Shown here one piece after another: positions 55,925 through 64,000 of a stretch of 64,000 nucleotides of DNA (position 1 is its first letter; each line of letters opens with the position of its first letter). Below the pieces are notes generated by a model. It searched no databases. It was not told where the DNA came from and was given only the letters and a program-made list of their open reading frames with translations. Location of the stretch: contig CM077150.1 of assembly GCA_039583875.1 (NCBI GenBank), positions 174,229,499-174,293,498 on the forward strand. Reading direction: 5' to 3'. The position numbers were made by a program, and so were the translations under genes. The stretch is from Platanthera guangdongensis (lineage: Eukaryota > Streptophyta > Magnoliopsida > Asparagales > Orchidaceae).

Positions 55925-58015
55925 TGTTGGCTACATTGGTCAAATGTACCTGATTTGAAGAAGCCTCACCCAACTCAATGATATACATCATAATGTATTT
56001 GATGTATGTTGAGTTTACTTGTGCAGGTTAAGTAATCACTGGACTGAAGCAAAAAGTTTTTAAGTCCATGTGTCGACACCCAGAGGGAAAGTGTCGACAC
56101 TCAAGAAAGCTTGTGTCGACACCCAGACAAGCAGTGTCGACACTTGGAGCCATTGTGTCGACACCTGAAATGCAGAGTCGACACCAGACAGAAAGTGTCG
56201 ACACTTGGAGCTGTGTCGACACTCAGTGAAGAAAAGTGCAGACAGAATGTGTCGACACAAGGAGCTGTGTCGACACCCAGTGAAGCTGTGTCTACACCAG
56301 AAAGTGTCGACACTTGGAGCTGTGTAGACACTCAGCAAAAGTCTGCAGAGACTAAGTTAAAGTGTCGACACTCAGAACAATATGTCGACACTCAACAGAA
56401 GAGTCAGCACTTGAAGAATGTGTCGACACCCAGCACAATGTGTCGACACACAACCAGAAGAGTCAACACATGAAGTAAGTGTCGACACCCAGCACAATGT
56501 GTCGACACTCAGCTAAAGACTCTACACTTGAAGAAAGTGTCGACACAAGGAGCTGTGTCGACACTTAGCAAAGATCAGAAAGATCAACAAAAATATTCTA
56601 AGTACAAGTGTCGACACTAAGGGAATGTGCCGACACTTAGCTGAAGTCTCAACAAGAAGAAGGTGTGTCGACACAAGGAGCTGTGTCGACACTCAGCAAG
56701 TAACGACATTGAAGAAGATGTGTCGACACCAAGAAGCAGTGTCGACACTTGACAGATTCAACACAGGAAGATGTGTCGACACAAAGGAGATGTGTCGACA
56801 CTTAGAAGAATTCAGCAAAAGCTAGAAGAACAAGTACTTGTGTCGACACTCAATTTCAGTGTCGACACATGCAGAAGAATCTGTGTCGAGACATACAAGG
56901 AAATGTGTCGACACCTTGTAGACTTGTGTCGACACTTACACAACATGTGTCGACACTTGGACTATAAGTGTCGAAACTTAAAGACAGAAAGTCTCGACAC
57001 TTTCAGACAGTTAGAGATTTTCAAGAAATGACTGGATGACTTGACAGCTGCCGTTCCAGCCGGTCTACAGCACCTGTCAGAGATATCAAAAGTCAGCTAT
57101 GGACCGGACCAGCCGGTTACCATGAAGAAGGCCTATAAATAGGCACCTACAGTTTACAGAAACTGTTGTTCAAGATCAACTGGTTCAGATTATTATTGAA
57201 CAAGTCATTGAAGTGGTACCAAGAGTATCAACACAATAAGATCTTGCAGTCCAAGTGTAGATCTAAGTAGTTGGAGAGAGAGGGCTCCATCCAAGAAATC
57301 AGCCTCTGGAACTGGGCTGAGAAGAAGGATTCAGATTCAATTCTGGATCTTAAGTGGCAGAGGTCAAGGAACAACTGCAGGAGGATTCAGTCTTATTCAT
57401 TTCTACTCAAGAAGCTTTGAAGAAAGCTAAGTCAGGGTTAATCCAGCTGAGTTCTTCCAAGAACTCATGAAGAAACTCACAACTCCCCTCTTTCATTTCT
57501 GAGTTGTTGAGTTAATTTTTGTAAAACATTTTTATCTTGTAGGATCCTTTGGATCTGAGTGAATTGTAAGACTATAACTATAAAGGCTGAGGGTAGGGCT
57601 TGTTAGCCTGAGTGTAGGAGATTGAGATCTCTGAGTGTAGGCCTTGTTGGCTGAGTGTAGGCCTTGGTTGGCTGAGTGTAGGCCTTGATTGGCTGAGTGT
57701 AGGCTTTGGGATAAAGCTGAGTTGTAAGGCTTTGGGCCTGAGGTGTAGGAACCAATTTGGGTTCTGAGACAGTGGAGGAGTTTGGCCGAATCTAGTACAC
57801 TGCTAGATAGGCGAATGGGGAAAGTGGATGTACCCATATCTTGGGGAACCACTATAAACCACTGTGTTGTGCTGTGTATGTTGTGAATACTTTGTGATTG
57901 CTGTGCAAAAGTTAAAAATCTGTGATAATATACTGTTTGCTGCCAGTAAAGTTAGAAAAGGATTAGGTCACCTATTCACCCCCCCCCCCTAGGTGTTTAG
58001 GTACCATATCTTTCA
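55925..58015 (+). repeat. D 5' LTR
   Basis: The U3 holds the window's densest palindrome array: about 29 exact GTGTCGACAC copies plus some eight single-mismatch forms between 56072 and 57003. A TATA box (TATAAAT, 57134-57140) follows about 130 bp later. The R-U5 contains a tandem GGCTGAGTGTAGGCCTTG repeat (about 57595-57715) and the shared GTGGATGTACCCATAT-GGGAACCACTATAAA block. The end is TTTCA at 58015. Confidence 0.9.
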
Positions 58016-58017
58016 AG

Positions 58018-58034
58018 TGGTATCAGAGCCAGGT
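58018..58034 (+). other. D primer binding site (Met-tRNA type)
   Basis: TGGTATCAGAGCCAGGT starts 2 bp after the LTR end. It is the canonical initiator Met-tRNA complement. Confidence 0.88.
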
Positions 58035-58099
58035 TCCTCAAAAAGGACTAACAGTCTGAGGAGATCCTGTTTGGCAGATTCAGTGTAAGACAAAACACA

Positions 58100-60172
58100 G
58101 TGTCAAGAAATTCAAGAAAATCAAGAAACATGGGTTCTTCTGAGAATCACAAGGAAATGGGTTCCATGAAATTACCCATATGCAGGAAAGAGATCTTTGG
58201 GATCTGGAAAGAAAGGGTAAGGCTATTTATGGAAGCCTCTGACCCTAGAATCTACATCACAGTAAAGGAAGGGCCTTATGTGCCAATGAAGATTTCAGTT
58301 TTGAATGCAAATCAGAGAACTCCAAAGGATTTCTCTGAGATGACTAAGGATGAGATTGTCCTAGCTACAATGGACAAGAGGGCACAAAACATTATTGTAA
58401 GTGCCATAGATGATGCAACTTTTCAGAATCTTATACACTGTAAGACAGCCAAGGAGATGTGGGACACTCTTATAGTGTATATGGAAGGATCTGATGAAGT
58501 TAGGCAAGATAGAAAATCCTTGCTAAATTAGGAGTATGAGAGCTTTAGACAAGGTAAAGGTGATAGTATAACTGAGTGCTACAAGAAGTTCTACAGAATA
58601 GTTAATGAACTCATGTCTTATGGAAGAGAGTTCAGTAACTATGAACTAAATGATAAGTTCTTAAGGTCCCTAACCAAAGATTGGGACACAAAGATCTGTG
58701 CCATAAGAGAAATGGCTAAGTTGGGGGAAATTCCTCCTCCTACACTATTTGGTAAGTTATTGTCATATGAGATGCAGTTGACAGTGAGGAAAGAGGAGGA
58801 GAAATCAACAAGGATTGAACACAAGGAAAGATCAGTTGCTTTCAAGACAGAAGTTCCCAAAAAGTGCAGGAATAAGTCATCAACTCCACCTCCAGAGGTA
58901 GTTGATTCAGAGTCTGATGAGTTAGTCAGCACAAAGAGTGAGAGCAGTGAAAGTGATGAAGACTTTGCTGCCTTCACTAGGCACTTTCAGAAATTCTTGA
59001 AGAAGAAACAGTGGAGGTCAAGACCTTCTTCTTCAAAGGGAAAGGAAGTCTTTTATCAGGAGAAAAAGCCTTCAAAGAAAGACAGGAAGAGGACAAAGTC
59101 AAGCAAGGCAACTGGATCAAAGATAGTGTGCTACTGCTGCAATAGACAGGGCCATGTTATTGCAGATTGTCCAGAGAAGAGAAAGTAATCTGGTGACAGG
59201 AAAAAGGCTCACTTCAAAGGCAAGAAAGAGAAGTCTTTTGTTGCCAAGAAGGAGAAGACTCTATTAGACATTTCTTCTTCAGAAACTGAGTCTGAGGCTG
59301 AAGCCTACATAGGGCTGTTTGCTGAAGAAGAAGAGGAAGAATTCATGCAGTTAATGGAGTCTATCTATGAACAAGAAGACAGTCAATGCCAAGGGCTAAT
59401 GGCTTTGACAGAGAGTGCCAAAATCCTGGAGCAGCCAGGACCCAGTAAGGTACAAAGTTCAAGTTTAAATTCAGTTTCTTGTTCTAGTTCAGAATCAGAT
59501 TCATCTTCATCAAGTGATGAAAGTGTATCTGAGTCTGAGGATGATATTCATCAACTTATAGATGAATATAAGGTGCTGTTGCAAGCTTACAAGAAAAGCA
59601 AGTCCTTAGCCAAAAGTCAGGCAAAGGAAATTGCTGATCTTAAAGCTGCTGCAACAGATTTTGAGAAGCAATTTGATCAAAAGCTGAATGAGATAGCTAG
59701 GCTGAAACACATAACAGTGATTCAGATGGGTACTATATCATTTAAGAATGATCAAATTAAGAGTCTGGAGATCAATCTTCAGAAGGAGAAGGACTTAGTT
59801 GCTAGGTTTTCTAAACCTAAGTCAGTGTTACCTTTAATTGATGAATTTGTTCATCAAAAAGGCAAGGTTGGACTGGGCTTTATTAGACCTGCAAGGACTG
59901 AGCAGTCCAAGTCTAAGTCCAAGGGCAAAGCCCCAGCATTCAACAAGACTGCTGTAGATAATACAGCAAAGGCTGTACCTAAGCAAAGGTACAACAAGTT
60001 TGAATGTTGGTGCTGTGGCAAAATTGGCCACTTTGCAGTGGACTGTTGGCACAATGCCAGTGCCAAGGTGAGTAGCAAGCTACCTGTTGGAAAGCCTGCA
60101 GGGAGCTTTGTCAGATTGCAGACTAACAAATACCAAGGACCCAAGAATTCTTTGGGTTCTAAGGTCCATTAA
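58100..60172 (+). pseudogene. D gag with two zinc knuckles
   Basis: A single frame from ATG 58100 (MSRNSRKSRN; an internal ATG at 58130 is an alternative start) to TAA at 60170-60172. Two premature stops are at 58529-58531 (TAG) and 59186-59188 (TAA). The Gag domain includes FGIWKERVRLFMEASDPRIY and AKEMWDTLIVYMEGS. Then come an acidic/serine stretch, knuckle 1 (CYCCNRQGHVIADC, 59129-59170), a Ser-rich acidic segment, and a coiled coil (about 59560-59790). Knuckle 2 (CWCCGKIGHFAVDC, 60005-60046) and the end QGPKNSLGSKVH follow. It is the best preserved copia Gag here, with no frameshift. Confidence 0.88.
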
Positions 60173-60188
60173 TCTGTTTTGCAGGTAA
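60170..60188 (+). promoter_or_regulatory. D gag-pol junction: in-frame stop and acceptor-like CAG
   Basis: TAATCTGTTTTGCAGGTAA joins gag to pol with no change of frame. The stop is followed within 15 bases by a pyrimidine tract and CAG, like a plant 3' splice site. The same arrangement occurs in A (14275-14293), B (37277-37292) and at the gag end of C (44973-44989). Whether it works as a splice acceptor or a readthrough stop is not shown. Confidence 0.5.
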
Positions 60189-61892
60189 GTCCAAGTGGCC
60201 ACACCCCAACATGGTACTTGGACAGTGGATGTTCCAGACATATGACTGGAACAAGAAGATTACTAAAGGACTACATTCCAGTAAAAGATGGTCCAAAAGT
60301 AACCTTTGGTGGTTCTGAAAAAGGAATCATCAAAGGATTTGGTAACATTTCTACAAACTTAGTTACCATTACTCAAGTGGCTTATGTTAAAGGGTTGAAA
60401 CACAACCTAATAAGTATAAGTCAATTAAGTGATGTAGGGTATGACATCTCATTTGCTAAAAATGGTTGTCATATCAAGAGGTCAAGTGATCAAGAGATCA
60501 TTTTGACAGGATATAGGAAGAGGAATGTCTACTGCCTAGACATTATGGTTGAGAACAATGGTTCTCCAATTTGTCTTGTAGCTGATGAGACAGTCTCTCA
60601 TTGTGTCAAATGGCACAAGAGGCTTGCCCATCTTAACTACAAGACTATTAGCAAACTTTTTAGCAAAGAGTTAGTGAGGAATGGTCCTCAAGTTAAGTGT
60701 GTTAAAGATGGCATTTGCTCAGCTTGTCAAAAGGGCAAGCAGACTAAATCCACCTTTAGAAGCATGGAGAACAAAGATGCTGTGAGGTGTTTATACCTCT
60801 TGCATTTGGATCTTTTTGGTCCAATGCCAGTTCACAGCTTAGGTAGGAAGGTCTATACCTTTGTAGTTGTAGATGACTACTCAAGGTTTTCCTGGGTGTT
60901 CTTCTTAAGACAGAAATCTGAAACACCTAGTGTCTTCTATAGCTTTGTCAAGCAAATTCAGAATGAACTAAATAGTACAGTGGTCAAAATTAGAAGTGAC
61001 CATGGTACTGAATTTCAGTCTGATAGCATGACAAAACTGTGTGAAGACTTTGGGATATTTCAAGAATTCTCTTCACCTAGAACACCTCAGCAAAATGGCA
61101 TTGCTGAGAGGAAGAATAGAACCTTGATAGAGGCTGGTAGAACTCTATTGAGTGATACATCACTGCCAGAGTATTTCTGGGCTGAAGCAGTTAACACTGC
61201 TTGCCATGTTATAAATAGGGCTACCATCACTAAAAGGCTTAACAAGACCCCCTATGAAGTAGTGAAAGGCAGGAAACCAAACCTATCCTATTTTAGGATC
61301 TTTGGTTGTAAATGCTTCATACTTAACAATGGGAAGTCTTACTTAACTAAGTTTGCTGCCAAGTCCCAAGAGGGAATTTTTGTTGGGTACAACAATAATA
61401 GTAAGGCTTATAGAGTCTACAACTTGACTACACGAGTTGTAGAAGAATCAGTGCATGTAGTTTTTGATGAGACTAAACTTATTAATAATGAGTTGTCTAG
61501 CAATGTATGCAGCCCCACAGGTTTGACAAAGAAAATGGACAAGCTTACTATAGAAGAAGTGCCTGCTGCAAGACAGCAAGTAGAAGAAAGTAGCTGTTGT
61601 CCAGGGGGAGAACTACATGTGCTAATTGCTGAAGAAATCCAAGGAATACAGCATGATGCAGATGCTGAAGTGGTTCAACCAGAAGTGAGGATGCCTCCAG
61701 CCCACAGGCATCTTAGAGATCATCCAGTAGAGCTGATTATTGGAGATCCAAGACAAGGAGTTCAAACAAGGAGCAGAAATCAGAATGCTGCAATCTATTC
61801 CAGCTTTCTGTCACAAGTTGAACCTAAGAAGTTTGAAGAAGCAATACAAGATCCACAATGGACTGAAGCAATGCAAGAAGAGCTTAATCAGT
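60173..61892 (+). pseudogene. D pol, N-terminal half (protease and integrase), truncated
   Basis: The frame has no stop between 60173 and the break. Protease: WYLDSGCSRHMTG at 60212. GAG-pre-integrase: KWHKRLAHLNYKTISKL (about 60607), then the CSACQKGKQ motif. Integrase core: HLDLFGPMP (about 60803), RSDHGTEFQ (about 60990) and PQQNGIAERKNRTLIEAG (about 61085) supply D, D and E. The C-terminal part has FRIFGCKCF and GIFVGYNNNSKAYRVYN. The linker LRDHPVELIIGDPRQGVQTRS and [13 protein letters not shown] precede the lost RT. The break at 61892 falls within EELNQL. Protease and integrase look intact. Confidence 0.92.
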
Positions 61893-62469
61893 TGATGGCG
61901 AAGAGGTCCGGCCATGTGTTCGTAATGCTCGTGACCGGTTGATTGGTGGCGATGATGTCCCGTCATTTGTTCGTGATGATGTTGCAGATGGTGCTAACGA
62001 GTTCTTTGGCGAGCTCCATGGCAACGCCGGGTCCATGCATTATGTTGATCGTCGCCACAACCGTATGTTTGAAGACTCGGATGGACGATGCCGCAACAAT
62101 AATTTCAATGCACGCCATCGTCACTACAACACCATCGCCGTGAAAATTTATTTTGCTACAACACCATCTCCGCTACAACGCTGATGGCGAAGAGGTCCGG
62201 CCATGTGTTCGTAATGCTCGTGACCGGTTGATTGGTGGCGATGATGTCCCGTCATTTGTTCGTGATGATGTTGCAGATGGTGCTAACGAGTTCTTTGGCG
62301 AGCTCCATGGCAACGCCGGGTCCATGCATTATGTTGATCGTCGCCACAACCGTACGTTTGAAGACTCGGATGGACGATGCCGCAACAATAATTTCAATGC
62401 ACGCCATCGTCACTACAACGCCATCGCCGTGAAAATTATTTTGCTACAACACCATCTCCGCTACAACGC
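61893..62469 (+). repeat. E LTR tandem duplication (2 x about 289 bp)
   Basis: 61893-62181 and 62182-62469 are almost identical, differing by a few substitutions and one deleted T. Both copies start with TGATGGCGAAGAGG, the LTR terminus itself. They are followed by short partial repeats of CGCTACAACGCC. Confidence 0.9.
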
Positions 62470-63656
62470 CATCGTCGCGACAATAATTTCGCTACAACGC
62501 CAACGCCGCGACAATAATATAATAATTATAATATTATATTATATTTATTAATTTCCTTGTTGCATTGTTTTAATTTGAGAGTTTTTATTTCATGTTTTTG
62601 ATTTCATGTAACATGATGGGTGCATATAACCATCATGAGGTGTTTAATTTTCAATGGTGGTGATTGTGTGGTGTAGGCTATAAATAGCCATGTTATGAAG
62701 GAATTTAAAGGAGAAGAATGAAAAATTGAAACTTGAATTCAAAATTTGAATTTCCCCCTTATCTCTCTCTTCCCCCTTAGGCAAAATTGAGCCCCCCTCT
62801 TTCTCTTGCCTTCTCCTAGCCGCCGCCTCCCCCATCTCCTTGGCCGCCGGCCACATATCTTCCCTCTTCCTCTAAGCCCTTGTGGCCGACCACTTCTCTC
62901 TAATCCCCTCTCTTCCCTCTTGAAGAATCCTAAGGAACTTTCACGTATCATCTTTCGTGGATCTCCTCCGGTGACTTCAAAGAAAACGGCGTGCGTCTTC
63001 TCCTTCCGGTGCGGCTCCGTGGAATTTCGTGGAAGTGGATCTTTCCACCTTCGTCGTGTGATTCCTCCACTCATCCTAGTGGAAGATTTGAAGGTCTATT
63101 GCTTGGGATTGGGTAACGAAAATATCTACTCTTGTGTGATTCCTTTGTTAATTAGTAGGAGGTTGCGAGACATCGACTTTTATCCGCGGCTTTTGAATCC
63201 GTCATTTTAAAAATCTGATTTTATTGTTTATGTTCTTCAATTTCATTAATCGAATCCGGATCGGGTGGATCCTTTTCGCTTGATCCAAATATTGGCAAAT
63301 AGCCATTATTAGATCTCTAAAGGATTGACGAACCTTAATGTTATATTCGGATTTTTGGGAGTGAACAAGACTAATTTTGGATCGTACTTTTTAGTCAAGT
63401 TCTTCTCGGATTGTGGTTGTGACATTGCGTTATACACGACAAATATTGGAGTGGTTAGGAGTCATAATTTTAGGTGTTGTGAATGTTGTGGTATTATTTG
63501 GCAAATAAGGATTATGCATGTTAAATTAATCTCTTGTGTTAAAAGACCTCAATTAAGAACTAAAGCATTTGATTTGTGCGACCTAGAATTGGAATGTGAG
63601 AGAATGATTAAGTGTCGTTGTCCGTTGCGGTTCGTCAGGAGACGTAGCCTGCATCA
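61893..63656 (+). repeat. E: 5' LTR of a further retrotransposon
   Basis: It begins TGATGG (61893) and ends CATCA (63656), an imperfect to perfect TGATG/CATCA inverted repeat. TGGTATCAGAG follows. A TATA box (TATAAATA, about 62679) precedes a long pyrimidine-rich leader (about 62740-62940). The first 289 bp are present twice in tandem. Open frames such as 62806-63210 sit in the R-U5 region and show no domain. The superfamily is uncertain because the coding region is outside the window. Confidence 0.75.
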
Positions 63657-63659
63657 ATT

Positions 63660-63675
63660 TGGTATCAGAGGGAGG
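63660..63675 (+). other. E primer binding site (Met-tRNA type)
   Basis: TGGTATCAGAGGGAGG begins 3 bp after the LTR terminus CATCA. It marks the start of the internal region of E. Confidence 0.82.
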
Positions 63676-63717
63676 TTCTCGTCAATTCCCTAATTGGCAC
63701 TCCTCCTACTCTTCAAA

Positions 63718-64000
63718 TTAAAAACAAATAAATTTCAAATTTTAAATTTTAAATTTCAAATTTCAAATTTCAAATTTCAAATTTCGAATTTCAAACTTCA
63801 AATTTCAAATTTCAAATATCAAATTTCAAATTTCAAATTTCAAAATTTAAATTTCAAAATTTTAAATTTCAAATTTCAAAATTTCAAATTTCAAATTTCA
63901 AATTTCAAAATTCAAAATTTAAATTTCAAATTTCAAATTTCAAATTTTCAAAATTCAAATTTCAAAATTTATTTCAAATTTCAAATTTCAAATTTCAAAT
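63718..64000. repeat. AAATTTC-type simple repeat in the E leader
   Basis: The last 280 bases are an imperfect tandem of AAATTTC (7 bp) with scattered AAATTTT and AAATTC variants, running to the window edge. It lies in the untranslated leader just after the primer site and is non-coding. Confidence 0.92.

Larger units (their letters stand above)
55925..61892 (+). mobile_element. Element D: copia (Sirevirus-like), interrupted by E
   Basis: The 5' LTR starts TGTTGG at 55925. A Met-tRNA primer site, gag, protease, integrase and the first 30 residues before RT follow, all in one reading frame. Pol is broken at 61892 by the LTR of E. RT, RNase H, any env-like ORF and the 3' LTR would lie beyond the window. 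D interrupts J. Confidence 0.88.

Noticed and set aside
55262..55964. Plus-strand coding frames rich in Ser/Arg near 55259-55981
   Set aside because: They follow palindromic repeats and a U3-like region of J on the opposite strand, and no domain or conservation is seen.
56072..57003. CRISPR-like array of short repeats with variable spacers
   Set aside because: The repeat is only 10 bp, spacers vary in length, the array lies inside a plant LTR just upstream of a TATA box, and there are no cas genes or leader.
62806..63210. Possible gene in the E region
   Set aside because: It lies between the TATA box and the LTR end, has no recognisable domain, and fits an LTR leader with a pyrimidine-rich tract.

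Overview
This window is plant nuclear DNA, almost certainly from an angiosperm and probably a eudicot, made entirely of LTR retrotransposons. I see no intact host gene, no rRNA or tRNA gene and nothing prokaryotic. The plant diagnosis rests on plant-type Ty1/copia elements with a two-knuckle Gag and an extra 3' (env-like) ORF, a Del/Tekay-like Ty3/gypsy chromovirus, an Athila-like gypsy element primed by tRNA-Asp, and initiator-Met-tRNA primer sites (TGGTATC). The layout suggests heterochromatin built by repeated nesting. Element letters used below are mine.

Left part. 1-7390 is a minus-strand Athila-like element (K) with two 1.55 kb LTRs, gag and protease but no reverse transcriptase or integrase. 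It sits in a copia RT relic (7391-7918) that is joined abruptly to a gypsy integrase tail (7919-8306). Next come a Tat-like gypsy LTR (T1, ending 9865), a minus-strand copia RNase H relic, and a decayed full-length-type copia element (A, 10570-18417: LTR, gag, pol, env-like ORF). After a short unassigned piece, a second Tat-like LTR with the start of its gag (T2, to 19692) is cut by a minus-strand gypsy LTR (H, 19693-21617).

Centre. Copia element B starts at 21618 inside H. Its 5' LTR is split by a complete Del/Tekay-like gypsy element (G, 22470-33830), whose 3' LTR carries a further 1.85 kb GC-rich LTR-like insert (I, about 30174-32025). B continues with LTR, gag, pol and an env-like ORF. 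That ORF is split at 41772 by a complete copia element (C, 41773-50334) flanked by the 5-bp duplication GGACT. C has gag and the env-like ORF but no pol. The rest of the B env-like ORF resumes after C and runs into a truncated copia LTR (F, ending 51446).

Right part. After about 1.5 kb of unassigned DNA there is a minus-strand LTR (J, 52921-55924), then copia element D (LTR 55925-58015; gag and pol in one frame) broken in pol by a new element E (LTR 61893-63656, primer site, AT-rich leader) that leaves the window.

The most notable theme is that the LTR U3 regions of at least six families hold arrays of short perfect palindromes (GTGTCGACAC, TACTCGAGTA, TCGTCGA types, CGAGAATCAC/GTGATTCTCG, CACGACCAGTGGTCGTG). 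In copia A, B and C the family motif appears again in the spacer just upstream of the env-like ORF. In B that spacer looks like a second copy of the LTR promoter module, with array, degenerate last unit, about 110 bp and a TATA box. The same motif types occur in copia and gypsy elements, and two copies of one gypsy LTR family carry different motif arrays. Three copia elements also share an in-frame stop plus a splice-acceptor-like TTTTGCAG (or close variant) exactly at the gag-pol border, and C shows the same signal at its gag end. Nearly every coding region is broken by stops or frameshifts, so the features are mostly called pseudogenes.
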